Source of the DNA: Sphingobium psychrophilum
Lineage (GTDB): Bacteria; Pseudomonadota; Alphaproteobacteria; Sphingomonadales; Sphingomonadaceae
DNA: 64,000 nt
Assembly (NCBI RefSeq): GCF_012927105.1
Contig: NZ_JABBFV010000013.1
Location: forward strand, 1-64,000
Direction of reading: 5' to 3'
The notes under the pieces are model-generated. The model did not search any database. It was not told the DNA's origin and saw only the letters and a program-made list of their open reading frames with translations. Of the stretch, positions 17,597 to 26,616 are shown in pieces. The stretch's first letter is position 1. Every line of letters starts with the position of its first letter. The translations under genes were made by a program, and so were the position numbers.

Positions 17597-18217
17597 TCAG
17601 GCGAAGCTGCGCATCAGCAACGATGCCGCAAGGGAAAGCATGGTGATCCCGACGATGGCATCCAGCACGCGCCAGGCCATGGGACGGGCGAACAGCGGTA
17701 CAAGCAGACGGGCACCGTAGCCCAGCGCAGCGAACCATGTGAAACTGGCTGAAACGGCCCCTGCGACAAAGATCGGTCGCAAGGCAGCGGGCTGAGCCGA
17801 CCCCGCCGCGCCCATCAGCAAGACCGTATCGAGATAGACATGCGGATTGAGAAAGGTGAAGCCAGCCGTCGCAGCAATCGCCCCGCCAAGGCTGATGCTG
17901 CCGTTTGAGGCTACTGCCATAGCCTCGGGTGCGGCCATGCGTCGTAATGCCTTGACGCCGTACCAGCCCAGAAAGGCTGCGCCGCCGATCGTTAAAAAGA
18001 GCGTCAATTGCGGGACAGCTGTAAGGAAGGCGCCGACGCCTACAACGCCCGCCGCTATCAGCAAAGCGTCTGCGCTGCCGCAGAACAGGACGACCGGCCC
18101 GACATGCCCGCGCTTGAGTCCCTGTCGGAGCACAAAGAGATTCTGGGCACCGATCGCCATGATCAATGCGGCGGACAGCAGGAAGCCAGAGAGAAAGGGA
18201 GCGAATATGTCGGTCAT
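17597..18217 (-). CDS. LysE/ArgO-type amino-acid exporter
   Basis: This 206-residue integral membrane protein has about six hydrophobic helices and LysE-family features: ALIMAIGAQNLFVLRQGL near the N-terminus and FTFLNPHVYLDTVLLMG in the middle. Members export basic amino acids (Lys, Arg) to relieve excess. The start at 18217 (MTDIFAP) is favoured by GGAGAG just upstream. It is divergent from a LysG/ArgP-type regulator, the standard exporter-regulator pairing, which strengthens the call. Confidence 0.87.
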   Translation of the reverse strand: MTDIFAPFLSGFLLSAALIMAIGAQNLFVLRQGLKRGHVGPVVLFCGSADALLIAAGVVGVGAFLTAVPQLTLFLTIGGAAFLGWYGVKALRRMAAPEAMAVASNGSISLGGAIAATAGFTFLNPHVYLDTVLLMGAAGSAQPAALRPIFVAGAVSASFTWFAALGYGARLLVPLFARPMAWRVLDAIVGITMLSLAASLLMRSFA

Positions 18218-18270
18218 TCTCTCCATATTCAGCACGTTCATGATTTAGCATAACTTGTTATTCTAATCCT

Positions 18271-18289
18271 GATGAAGCAATACTTCATC
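18271..18289. promoter_or_regulatory. Inverted repeat in the lysE-lysG intergenic region
   Basis: GATGAAG and CTTCATC form a perfect 7-bp inverted repeat around CAATA, directly before the preferred regulator start at 18290 and about 55 bases from the exporter start. Its place in the divergent region suggests a LysG operator. The role is inferred. Confidence 0.4.
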
Positions 18290-19180
18290 ATGCTAGATTA
18301 CCCCTCCCTTGCGGCCATCTCCGCCGTTGTGCGCGAAGGCAGCTTCGAAAAAGCCGCCGCTCTGCTCAAGATCACGCCCTCGGCGGTTTCGCAGCGGGTC
18401 AGAGGATTTGAAGAACGGCTGGGGGTCGCCCTCGTCATTCGCGGCCAACCTTGCATCGCGACAGAGCAAGGCCGCGAGTTATGCGCGCATTTCGACAAGG
18501 TGCGGCTGCTTGAAGCAGACCTGACGGTGATTTCCGCCAGTGGAGGCTCTCGTCCGTCTCTGAGCATTGCGGTCAATGCCGACAGCCTTGCGACATGGTT
18601 CCCACACGCAGTCGCTGACTTTGCCCGAACGACAGGCATGCTCGTCGAATTGACGTTGGAGGATGAAGGCCACACGGCAGATCGGCTGCGGACCGGCGAA
18701 GTGCTGGCTGTTGTCACATCCGACCCGGAACCCGTCGCAGGATGCAGGACGATTGCGCTCGGGCCACTGAGCTATGTGGCTTGCGCCAGCCCTGATTTCG
18801 TCAACCGATACTTCCCGACCGGGGTCGACAGGCACAGTCTGAACACAGCGCCCGTCATGCGCTTCAACAGAAAAGACCAGCTACAGGGAAGGTGGGCCAA
18901 GGCTACTTTCGAGGCGGACCTGAACGCACCAACGCACTGGATTCCATCGACGCAGGGATTTCTCGATCTCGCATGCGCCGGGCTTGCATGGGGGCTTCAA
19001 CCGAAGACATTGGCAAAACCACATATCAATGCGGGTACTCTGGTCGAATTGGTGCCGGGAGACACAATGGATGTGCCCCTATTCTGGACCGTATCCCGTC
19101 TCCATGCACAAGCCCTTCAGGTCATGACCGACGCTGTGAAGAATGTAGCGCGGCAGCACCTCCAACCCGTGCCAATGTGA
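18290..19180 (+). CDS. LysR-family regulator, LysG/ArgP type
   Basis: This 296-residue LysR regulator is of the LysG/ArgP branch. It opens MLDYPSLAAISAVVREGSFE, and ITPSAVSQRVRGFEERLG forms the recognition helix. ArgP-type regulators sense intracellular Lys or Arg and activate the divergent exporter. An alternative ATG at 18272 adds six residues, but the family usually begins close to the D-Y pair seen at residues 3-4. Its partner LysE-type gene is 72 bp away on the opposite strand. Confidence 0.87.
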   Translation: MLDYPSLAAISAVVREGSFEKAAALLKITPSAVSQRVRGFEERLGVALVIRGQPCIATEQGRELCAHFDKVRLLEADLTVISASGGSRPSLSIAVNADSLATWFPHAVADFARTTGMLVELTLEDEGHTADRLRTGEVLAVVTSDPEPVAGCRTIALGPLSYVACASPDFVNRYFPTGVDRHSLNTAPVMRFNRKDQLQGRWAKATFEADLNAPTHWIPSTQGFLDLACAGLAWGLQPKTLAKPHINAGTLVELVPGDTMDVPLFWTVSRLHAQALQVMTDAVKNVARQHLQPVPM

Positions 19181-19398
19181 AGAAGCGGACTGACTGGAAT
19201 CGGGATCGAGAAATTCGGTCATGAATGTCTCAGAAGGGTCGACATCGGTAGGCGGCAGCTGGGACATTCCGGTCCTTCATGCCGGCCTAAAGGCGGCTTC
19301 GTCGAGAAACTGTCATTCAAGGCGAAGCCCATGTCTGCCCGTTCCCGCCAACCTGACCGTTGACTTCCTTGGGAAGTAAACTAATAAATGCGTATGCA

Positions 19399-19406
19399 CT
19401 CACTCA
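19399..19406. promoter_or_regulatory. Candidate TetR half-operator before tetR
   Basis: The sequence CTCACTCA is the reverse complement of TGAGTGAG, the left part of the palindrome found before the SDR gene at 20,012. It lies 11 bases before the tetR start. A shared half-site suggests autoregulation; this is inference. Confidence 0.35.
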
Positions 19407-19416
19407 AGATTCTTTG

Positions 19417-19992
19417 ATGGCTCGCCCCCTGAGCGATGAGAAGCGCGATTCGCTGCTCGATTCTACAGCCGCCGCCGTCGCATCCTCGGGCATAGCCGCC
19501 TCTACCCTGAGCATCGCGACGGCCGCTGGCGTCGCGGAGGGCACGCTCTTTCGATATTTCCCAACCAAGGACGATCTGCTGAATGCGTTGTACGTAGAGC
19601 TGAAGTCAGACCTAATTAGCTTCCTAATCGAAGATTTGCCGAGGGCACATACGCAGACGCAATTTCGTCATCTATGGGACCGTTATATAGATTGGGGAAC
19701 GAATTTCCCTAAAAAACATGAGGCGCTGCGACAGCTCGAGGTGTCGCACAAGATTTCCGATGCGGCGCTGAATGCGAGCCAAGCCATGTCGCGCGAACTC
19801 CAAAGCCTGGTCGAGGCAGGCTTTGCGTCTGGGACGCTCCGTATCCAACCAGTACTATTCCTCTGGGGGGTCATCCAAAGCATTGCCAGTCTTGTTCTCG
19901 AAACGTTCGCGCGCGACGAGAGCACGATCGGCGAATGTAAGGACTTGGGTTGGGAAACCCTTTGGGGTGCCATTGCGGTTCACAAACCGTGA
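19417..19992 (+). CDS. TetR-family transcriptional regulator
   Basis: This 191-residue regulator has an N-terminal TetR helix-turn-helix (STLSIATAAGVAEGTLFRYF at residues 29-48) and a variable ligand-binding C-terminus with a Trp-rich end. The start at 19417 (MARPLSDEK) is chosen over an upstream in-frame ATG because the family opening is short. It precedes an SDR gene by 66 bp, and that gap holds a TGAGTGAGCACTCA palindrome likely to be its operator. Confidence 0.88.
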   Translation: MARPLSDEKRDSLLDSTAAAVASSGIAASTLSIATAAGVAEGTLFRYFPTKDDLLNALYVELKSDLISFLIEDLPRAHTQTQFRHLWDRYIDWGTNFPKKHEALRQLEVSHKISDAALNASQAMSRELQSLVEAGFASGTLRIQPVLFLWGVIQSIASLVLETFARDESTIGECKDLGWETLWGAIAVHKP

Positions 19993-20011
19993 TCGCGCTC
20001 TGCTCGCATAA

Positions 20012-20025
20012 TGAGTGAGCACTCA
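20012..20025. promoter_or_regulatory. Palindromic TetR operator candidate
   Basis: TGAGTG and CACTCA are perfect reverse complements around AG. The site lies between tetR and the SDR gene, 33 bases before the SDR start. The left half TGAGTGAG recurs, inverted, before tetR. This pattern is common for TetR repressors controlling themselves and a neighbour. Confidence 0.5.
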
Positions 20026-20058
20026 GGTGTTTTAACCCAATGAGAAGGGTCAAATTTT

Positions 20059-20853
20059 ATGCCGAACCAAGGTCACGATACCTCTGTTGGCTGGGCGATT
20101 ATAACCGGGGCATCCAGCGGACTGGGCGTATCATTCGCGACGGCGTTGGCGCGGCGGGGGTACGATCTAATTCTGATCGCTCGGCGCGAAAGCCCCATGC
20201 GCGAACTCGCCGACAAGCTCCAACGGGAGCACCGGATCAAGGTAATCGTGCAATCGCTGGATTTGGGCAAACCAAACGCCACCGCAAGATTGAAGCAGAT
20301 GCTCGACGTCGACGGGATCGCCGTCGACATTCTGGTCAATAATGCAGCCTTCGCTATCAGCGGTCCGTTCCTTGACCAAGACCCGGAGCGCTTGCGGGCA
20401 ATGCTCCAGCTGAACATCATGGCGTTGACAGAGCTGACGCAGGCGTTTGGACGATCGATGGCGCAGCGTGGGAGAGGTCTCATCCTTCTTGTGGCAAGCG
20501 TCGGTGCCTATACGCCATCTCCACTCGCCGCCGCCTATAGTGCCGCTAAATCCTATGTGCTCTCGTTAGGCGTAGCCCTGAACGTCGAGCTGGGTCCGAA
20601 CGTGGGCGTGACGGTCATGTCGCCCGGCTTGATGGAAACGGAGTTTCACGACGTTGCGGGTTTCACGATGAAGGCCTCGATGCGACGCTCGGTTCTATCG
20701 ACAGGCAAGGTCGCGGCAATCGGACTCGATGCGATGTTCGCCCATCGGTCAAGCGTGATAGCCGGACGCATCAACACACTGGGCGCCTTCGTCAGTCGTC
20801 TGTTGCCGCGCTCGCTCCTAGCGCGCATGGCTTACCAGGTATCCCGGACCTGA
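20059..20853 (+). CDS. Short-chain dehydrogenase/reductase (DltE-like)
   Basis: This 264-residue Rossmann-fold SDR has the nucleotide-binding TGASSGLG near residue 16, NNAA near 94 and the catalytic YSAAK near 157. A Ser upstream (LLVASVGAY) and the C-terminal stretch MSPGLMETEFHD also fit the classical family. It probably reduces or oxidises a small carbonyl or alcohol substrate with NAD(P). It is downstream of a TetR gene and its likely operator. The substrate is unknown. Confidence 0.85.
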   Translation: MPNQGHDTSVGWAIITGASSGLGVSFATALARRGYDLILIARRESPMRELADKLQREHRIKVIVQSLDLGKPNATARLKQMLDVDGIAVDILVNNAAFAISGPFLDQDPERLRAMLQLNIMALTELTQAFGRSMAQRGRGLILLVASVGAYTPSPLAAAYSAAKSYVLSLGVALNVELGPNVGVTVMSPGLMETEFHDVAGFTMKASMRRSVLSTGKVAAIGLDAMFAHRSSVIAGRINTLGAFVSRLLPRSLLARMAYQVSRT

Positions 20854-20891
20854 CGATCGCTCCGGCGAGACATCGGACGCATCGAGGCAAC

Positions 20892-21431
20892 ATGAACCGA
20901 GAAATTTCAATCCGATCGGAGAGACCAGATGACGGTCCGGCGATCACAAACGCCGTGCGTCGCGCTTACGCCAATGTCGCGTATAGCGACCATCGCGAGC
21001 ATCTGATGATCGAACGCCTGCGCAAGTTGGAGGACTATGATCCACGGCTATCGCTTCTGGCGGAAATCGATAACGAGATGGTCGGCCACATTCTGCTTAC
21101 ACAAGCAGAAATACGCGACACGCGCTCATCGGTGGCGACGCTGGCGCTCGCTCCCTTATCGGTCGTCCCCGGGCATCAGTCCTGCGGCGTAGGTAAGCGG
21201 CTCGTAGGCGAAGCCCATCGGCGAGCGGCCGATCTCGGCTTTGTGAGCGTCCTGCTCGTTGGGATCCCATCCTATTACCCGCAGTTCGGCTACGAACCAC
21301 TGAGCCGTTATCCGATCACGCTGCCGTTCGAAGTGCCTGCCGAGAACTGCATGATTCTCTCGCTGACGCCGCACGCGCTCGATGGCGTCAGCGGGTTGGT
21401 GCATTACACAGATGGATGGCTCGAGCATTGA
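20892..21431 (+). CDS. GNAT-family N-acetyltransferase
   Basis: This 179-residue acetyltransferase fits the YhbS-like GNAT group. It opens ISIRSERPDDGPAITNAVRRAY, carries the acetyl-CoA binding segment GHQSCGVGKRLVGEAHRRA near residues 94-112, and then VLLVGIPSYYPQFGY. It follows the SDR gene by 38 bp on the same strand, so it may share its transcript and TetR control. The acceptor substrate cannot be deduced. Confidence 0.85.
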   Translation: MNREISIRSERPDDGPAITNAVRRAYANVAYSDHREHLMIERLRKLEDYDPRLSLLAEIDNEMVGHILLTQAEIRDTRSSVATLALAPLSVVPGHQSCGVGKRLVGEAHRRAADLGFVSVLLVGIPSYYPQFGYEPLSRYPITLPFEVPAENCMILSLTPHALDGVSGLVHYTDGWLEH

Positions 21432-21507
21432 GCGGCCTCGCTCGTAGGTGTCAGAATAGGTTGGGGCGGCCGATGAGAACGATAGGTCTGCGACAATGCT
21501 CAAGCCT

Positions 21508-22401
21508 TCAGCTAACGCTATCCTGCCAATCCATTCGACCCGTCCGAACTTCTCGCATGGGCGGCGTGCCGAACATTCGCCTATATTCCCGACTAAACTG
21601 AGACCCGCTTTGATAACCGACCGAAAAGGCGGCAGACGTCGCGCTCAACGGTTCGGTCAGAAGCAATCGCCGCGCCTCGTATAGCCGAAGGGTTTTTTGA
21701 TACTGAAGCGGAGCCATGCCTGTGGCAGCCTTGAACCGCCGGTGAAAGGCCGAAGGGCTCATACCAACCGCCCGCGCGAGATCCTCTACTTTGAACGGGC
21801 TCGCGTAGTTTTCCCCGATCAAAGCCAGCGCATTTCGAATCTGCGATATCGTCGAACCGGCCGCAGCGACCTGCTTCAGAACGACGCCCTGCGGCCCGAG
21901 CAGCAAGCGATATACAATCTCTCGTTCCAGCAGCGGAGCCATAATCCGCATCTCAGCGGGCCGGTCGATCAGCCGTAGCATCCGGCTCCAGGCATCGAGC
22001 AGGTCGCGCCCCGCAGGATTGACTGCGAACCCCTTTCGATAGGCTTCGCCAGTGGGATCGGGCATATTCAGAACCAGATCGGAGACTATCCCAGGATCTA
22101 TGGCCAGACTAATCGCTAGATAGGGTCGATCCGCACTCGCCTGCGTGATTTTGCCCAAAACCGGAAGTTCAAGGGCCGCGGTGAAGGTGTCGCCGGCGCG
22201 ATAGGTCAGAACCTCATCGCCGATTAACAACCGTTTTTCGCCCTGGAGTATCAGGCTGACAACCGGCCGATAGGTTTCCGGCAGAAGTTCGATGCACCGG
22301 CTGACTTTGTACAACCCAACATTCGGCATGGCGGTCTGCGTCAGGCCTTCCTGGCCCTTTTTTGCAACCTTAGAAGCCAAGTCCGCAATAGTCTCATCCA
22401 T
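21508..22401 (-). CDS. AraC-family transcriptional regulator
   Basis: This protein of about 297 residues has an AraC-type N-terminal ligand domain (VSLILQGEKRLLIGDE) and a C-terminal double helix-turn-helix (VEDLARAVGMSPSAFHRRFK and AAFSVGYQSGSQFSREYRRMFG). An upstream in-frame ATG at 22458 would add 19 residues; MDETIADLASK at 22401 looks more like the family opening. It is divergent from an SDR gene with 128 bp between the starts, so that SDR is the likely target. Confidence 0.87.
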   Translation of the reverse strand: MDETIADLASKVAKKGQEGLTQTAMPNVGLYKVSRCIELLPETYRPVVSLILQGEKRLLIGDEVLTYRAGDTFTAALELPVLGKITQASADRPYLAISLAIDPGIVSDLVLNMPDPTGEAYRKGFAVNPAGRDLLDAWSRMLRLIDRPAEMRIMAPLLEREIVYRLLLGPQGVVLKQVAAAGSTISQIRNALALIGENYASPFKVEDLARAVGMSPSAFHRRFKAATGMAPLQYQKTLRLYEARRLLLTEPLSATSAAFSVGYQSGSQFSREYRRMFGTPPMREVRTGRMDWQDSVS

Positions 22402-22529
22402 CTGCGCGCCTATCCCATGCCGATCACTTGGAATCAATGAATGGGCAGGATTAGGCAAAAGTTGGACAGGATCAGGCGCGCGAAGTGAGCGGCAATTGCC
22501 TACGTGCAGTTCATACGAATGGAGGCGAC

Positions 22530-23276
22530 ATGAACCGCGCAGGAAACACTATTTTTATCACCGGCGGGAGTTCCGGCATCGGCCGGGCACTGGCGCATCG
22601 CTGGCACGATTGGGGTAATAAGGTGATCGTCGCAGGCCGTCGGCGCGACGCGCTTGAGGAAACGGTCGAAGGGCGACCGGGTATGATGTTTTACGAACTG
22701 AACGTCGATGACTCCGACGCGATCACGAGAGTGACGCGACGGTTGATCGCCGAGCATCCAGACCTCAACATTCTGGTCAATTGCGCCGGGATTTCGGGCG
22801 CGGAAGATCCGACGACTGCCCGTAATCTTTCGCGCGCGGAAAAGATGGTCGAAACCAATTTTCTTGGCCCCGTACGCATGATCGACGCGCTCGTGGATCA
22901 TTTGAAGAGCCGCCCCGCCGCGGCCATCGTCGTTGTCTCCTCCGGCACTGGCTTCGTACCGTATCCGGCCGCGCCGACTTATTCGGCGAGCAAGGCGGCG
23001 CTACACTCCTATACGGTGTCATTGCGCGCTCTGCTGCGAGATGACCTTCAGGTCATCGAGATCATCCCGCCGCAGGTGGCGACCGATCTGATGGAGGGCC
23101 TGAAGGAATCGCCCTACAGCGTGCCGCTCGAGAAATTCGCCGACGACGTATTGGCGCTACTCGTCGCCCAGCCATCGGCGGACGAGATCATCGTCGACGA
23201 GGTAACGCCGTTCCGCTTCGCTGAACGGGATGGCAAAGTAAGAGAGATCGTGAATGCTATGGTGGCGAATGGCTGA
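22530..23276 (+). CDS. Short-chain dehydrogenase/reductase
   Basis: This 248-residue SDR has TGGSSGIGRAL near residue 10, NCAGISG near 85, a Ser in VVVSSGTGF and the catalytic YSASK near 153. The start at 22530 (MNRAGNT) is used; 15 upstream codons lack support. It is divergent from the AraC regulator and followed by a strong hairpin 28 bases after the stop. It resembles the DltE/YvaG type of SDR. The substrate is unknown. Confidence 0.85.
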   Translation: MNRAGNTIFITGGSSGIGRALAHRWHDWGNKVIVAGRRRDALEETVEGRPGMMFYELNVDDSDAITRVTRRLIAEHPDLNILVNCAGISGAEDPTTARNLSRAEKMVETNFLGPVRMIDALVDHLKSRPAAAIVVVSSGTGFVPYPAAPTYSASKAALHSYTVSLRALLRDDLQVIEIIPPQVATDLMEGLKESPYSVPLEKFADDVLALLVAQPSADEIIVDEVTPFRFAERDGKVREIVNAMVANG

Positions 23277-23757
23277 GCCGATCGCGTGAAAGCCTCCTGC
23301 AGCGCGAATGGCGGCTCCTGTCCGGAGCCGCCATTCGCTCAGCCACCGGGAACGGCCGGGTCTAGTCGACAGGCGACCTTGCAAACTAGCAGCTATCCCA
23401 GAATCTGAACTGCAAACCTCACATTCCGTAGTCGGCAAAACATGGCATGACGAAGGCCCTCTTACGCACCAATGCGATAACTGCAAAACCGCAAGCCAAA
23501 GCTGTGAGATCCGACTGAAGTGGTGATTCCAGTGCGAGGCTCGGGGATAACAACCAAGCCCGATATTCCAGACTGGACAACCAAAATATATCTCCTCAAT
23601 GTACCTGGACGTCGGTGGACACTTATGGAAACTGGATGATTGTGGTATCGAATGTGGGAAGCAACCATTTGGCATAATGAATTGATTTTAATATCAAATT
23701 CTTAGGTGTGGACCTTCTAAGTCCTCCGTCTCCGCCAATTTTTACAGGTCCCGTGCA
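23277..23757. other. Intergenic stretch, about 480 bases
   Basis: It holds the SDR terminator hairpin near its left end; beyond that I see no gene with a domain or a ribosome site. Base composition drops towards AT near 23,580-23,740, a likely promoter zone for the downstream phosphatase. Confidence 0.4.
23304..23338. terminator. 15-bp perfect hairpin after the SDR gene
   Basis: Arms GCGAATGGCGGCTCC and GGAGCCGCCATTCGC flank a 5-base loop. It lies 28 bases after the SDR stop. There is no T-tract, so termination is likely but not proven. Confidence 0.5.
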
Positions 23758-24309
23758 TTGATCCGATCCCGCTTCGGCACCTTTCGCGGACTTGTCCGCC
23801 TCGCCCTTTCCTATCCACAGCTGATGCTCGGTCAGTCGGCCAGCCGGGCGCCTGACCCGGCGCAGGTGCGGCGGCTGGTGTTCGTGTGCCAGGGCAATAT
23901 CTGCCGCAGCGCCTTTGCCGATGTCGCAGGCCGGCGGGCGGGGCTGAATACGGCGTCCTTCGGCCTGTCCACCACCACCGGGCGTGCGGCGCATGACGCC
24001 GCGATCGTGGCGGCGCGGGCGCTGGGCCATGACCTGTCGGACCATCAGGCGATCGACCTGAAGGATTATGTCCCGCAGGAAGGCGACCTGCTGCTGGCGA
24101 TGGAGGTGCGGCAATTGCACCGGCTGGCCGCCGATTCGCGCTTGGCCGGCCTGCCGCGGGTGTTGCTGGGGCGCTGGACGCGGCCGATGCTGCCGCATCT
24201 GCACGATCCCTATGAGCTGGACGACCGCTATATGGCGACCTGCCTGCGCCGCATCGACCGGGCGATCGGCGGGCTGGTCAGTGCCTTTCCCGGCGCACGG
24301 CTTTCCTGA
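23758..24309 (+). CDS. Low-molecular-weight protein tyrosine phosphatase family protein
   Basis: This 183-residue protein has the LMW-PTP active-site loop VCQGNICRSAFA near residue 43 (Cys-X5-Arg) and the general-acid Asp in HDPYELDD near the C-terminus. It carries an N-terminal extension of about 38 residues before the usual start. The frame begins with TTG at 23758, because an upstream GTG runs into a stop. Such phosphatases often sit in polysaccharide export clusters. It is convergent with an ATP-grasp gene and their 3' ends overlap by 32 bp. Confidence 0.8.
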   Translation: MIRSRFGTFRGLVRLALSYPQLMLGQSASRAPDPAQVRRLVFVCQGNICRSAFADVAGRRAGLNTASFGLSTTTGRAAHDAAIVAARALGHDLSDHQAIDLKDYVPQEGDLLLAMEVRQLHRLAADSRLAGLPRVLLGRWTRPMLPHLHDPYELDDRYMATCLRRIDRAIGGLVSAFPGARLS

Positions 24310-25492
24310 CCATCTGCACCATGTCGCGCAGCCAGGGCCGCATGTCCGAGGCGCTGAAGACATAATAGCGCGCGCGCGGATCGACAAAGGCGAGCAGGTA
24401 GCTGGCGAGATCCACCAGCGGGCGACGGCGGAAGAAGGGATCGCCGATGCGGCCGGGCGCGAGCAGGATGCGCGCCAGTCGCTTGGTTTCCGGCACCATG
24501 TAGCGCGCGCGCAGATCGTCACGCGGCGCCGGGGCGACGTCAATGTGGCCCAGCACCTTGCGGCGGTAGGCTTCCCAGGCGAAATCGGCGCCGCAATGGC
24601 GCGCCAGCGGCAGGCTGCCCCAGAAGCGGCCATTGACCTCCATCAGCCAATAGCGATCATTGTCCGGTTCATAGCGATATTCGACCATCGCCTGCCCTTC
24701 CCAGTCGAGCGCGCGCAGCAGCTTTTCGGAGAGCGCCATCTGCGCGCCATGCGCATCTGTGGGTTCGGCGCGGCACAGGGTCGATACGCCGCCTTCGGGC
24801 GGCCATTCGTGCAGGCGGCGATGCTGGAAGCGCAATGTGGCCTGGCCATCCTGCATATAGAGCATCTGGCCGAGGCCAACGCCGCGGCAATATTGCTGGA
24901 TCAGCGGCCAGCGTCCGACCGGGGCATAGCGGTCCAGCAGCGCGACCAGCTGGTCGGGCGTGCGGACATACTCGGTCTTGATCCACTCCAACCCCGCCTG
25001 TTCCAGCACCGCCATGATGTCCGGCGGATTGGCCCATTTGGCGACTAGCGGGTAGCGCATCTGGGCGGCGCGGGCGGCGAAATCCTCGCCAGCGCGCGGT
25101 TGCCAGGTCTGTGGCACGCGCAGCCCGGCGGCGGCGGCGGCGTGGAGCGTCTGCAGCTTGTCGAGCACCCGGCCCAGCGGTTCGGGCCGAGGGACGAGGA
25201 GATGGCAGTCGCCAATCATGGACGGCAGGCCGGCCAGTTCGATCAGGTCGGATTCGGAGATGGCCAGCACCGCCCGCGCGCCGGTGCGGGCGATCAGGCC
25301 GGGCAGCCAGTCGGCGATCGGGCCAGCCGGGCGCAGGGTCCAGTCGGCGCAATGGCGCGATGCCGTCCCGATCGATGCGGCGCTGCGGGCGATGCCATGG
25401 ACCGGCACGCCATGGCCGCCCAGTTCGCGCACGACCGTCAGGGCGATCGCATTTTCCATACCCAAAAGCAGCACATGCGGTAACGCCTTCAC
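24278..25492 (-). CDS. ATP-grasp family enzyme
   Basis: This 404-residue protein has an N-terminal Rossmann-like pre-ATP-grasp part (HVLLLGMENAIALTVVREL) and a carbamoyl-phosphate-synthase-like ATP-grasp domain. The latter shows RYPLVAKWANPPD near residue 140 and the metal-binding MEVNGRFWGSLPLA near 290. The family ligates a carboxylate to an amine or thiol at ATP cost. The start is GTG at 25492; its first four bases GTGA overlap the stop of the deacetylase gene, so translation is coupled. The ligand pair is unknown. Related proteins occur in cell-surface and natural-product clusters. Confidence 0.82.
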   Translation of the reverse strand: MKALPHVLLLGMENAIALTVVRELGGHGVPVHGIARSAASIGTASRHCADWTLRPAGPIADWLPGLIARTGARAVLAISESDLIELAGLPSMIGDCHLLVPRPEPLGRVLDKLQTLHAAAAAGLRVPQTWQPRAGEDFAARAAQMRYPLVAKWANPPDIMAVLEQAGLEWIKTEYVRTPDQLVALLDRYAPVGRWPLIQQYCRGVGLGQMLYMQDGQATLRFQHRRLHEWPPEGGVSTLCRAEPTDAHGAQMALSEKLLRALDWEGQAMVEYRYEPDNDRYWLMEVNGRFWGSLPLARHCGADFAWEAYRRKVLGHIDVAPAPRDDLRARYMVPETKRLARILLAPGRIGDPFFRRRPLVDLASYLLAFVDPRARYYVFSASDMRPWLRDMVQMVRKAVRRERH

Positions 25493-26469
25493 GCAGGCAC
25501 CAGCCGATGTTCGTAGCGCCAGGTCGCCCAGCCCTGCTCCGCCATGCGCAGGGCGGTGCGCCACTGGCTAGGCGCGGCGCGGCTGAGGCGGCGCACCGGC
25601 CGGTCGGCAAGGTCGGCGGGCAGATCGTTGAACCCTGCGCCGTGCATATCGGGCAGGCGGGCGGCTTGCCGACACAGCGCCTCGAACCGGGCCATCACGG
25701 CGCGGTTGGGGCGCTGGCGATCGCGCGAGAGCATTTCGAAACTATGGGTGACGACGACGAAGGCGTCATGCCCTTCGCCCACGGCATGGCGCATCCCGGC
25801 GCGCATTTCGGCGGCCGACATGGCGCAGATCTGGGCCGGGCGGAAACCGCCGGGGCGGTCGGCGATGCCCGAGACGGGCAGTTCGATGACCCCTAGATGG
25901 CGGGTTGCACTAATTTGGGCCGGATCAGCGGTGATGCCGCATTCGCGGCCCAGATAGGCGGGATTGACGCTGCTGTCCCAAGCGACGCCCAGGGTCGCCA
26001 GCGCGCGCAACGTGTCGTCATTGGCGCCGAAATTCCCGGCGCGGAAAGCGGTGATGGCGGGGGCGCCGGCCTCTTCCAACCATTGTTTGGCGAGACCGAG
26101 CAGGACGATCTGGTCGGCCAGGGAGAAGTCGCCGATATTGCGACCCTGCCGGCCGCCGACGGGCGAATCCTTCGCCCAGGCGAGCCATTCGCTGTGGATG
26201 TGCATCTGCACTTCATGCCCGCGCCCGACGATGGCACCCACGATCGGTGCCAGGAAATCAGCCCCATGGACCAAAGCGGGCATCGGATCGAGGAAGAAGA
26301 CCCCCTTTAGGCCATGGCGTTCGAGCAGGTCCATCTGCCAGCCGATGCCATAGGGCCTGCCCTGCGCTTGGCCCCAGATCGATCGATCCACATTGTCCGC
26401 CAGACCGACGCCCCGCTGGTGCAGCGAAGAGGAGAGTTCGGTATCGACGGTGATGAGCAGCGCAGTCAT
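25489..26469 (-). CDS. Polysaccharide deacetylase (NodB-like) family protein
   Basis: This 326-residue protein has a NodB-type barrel: ALLITVDTELSSS with the catalytic Asp, EVQMHIHSEWL with metal histidines, TAFRAGNFGAN with the Arg, and VVVTHSFEML with the C-terminal His. The start is MTALLITVDTE at 26469. It is first in a leftward pair with the ATP-grasp gene. Together with the adjacent LMW phosphatase this suggests a small cell-surface glycan or modified-carbohydrate locus. The substrate is not determined. Confidence 0.8.
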   Translation of the reverse strand: MTALLITVDTELSSSLHQRGVGLADNVDRSIWGQAQGRPYGIGWQMDLLERHGLKGVFFLDPMPALVHGADFLAPIVGAIVGRGHEVQMHIHSEWLAWAKDSPVGGRQGRNIGDFSLADQIVLLGLAKQWLEEAGAPAITAFRAGNFGANDDTLRALATLGVAWDSSVNPAYLGRECGITADPAQISATRHLGVIELPVSGIADRPGGFRPAQICAMSAAEMRAGMRHAVGEGHDAFVVVTHSFEMLSRDRQRPNRAVMARFEALCRQAARLPDMHGAGFNDLPADLADRPVRRLSRAAPSQWRTALRMAEQGWATWRYEHRLVPA

Positions 26470-26616
26470 GGGGGCGGTCCGGTCAGGGGGCGACAAGCCT
26501 GAGTAGATAAAGGGAGTTAAGGAGGGGTAATGGTTGCGCCTATGTCCTATCGGACAACGGCTTGCCGCCTCTTTCGATCCCCATGCCCCTTAGACGACGC
26601 GGCGCGCGCGCTTCCT

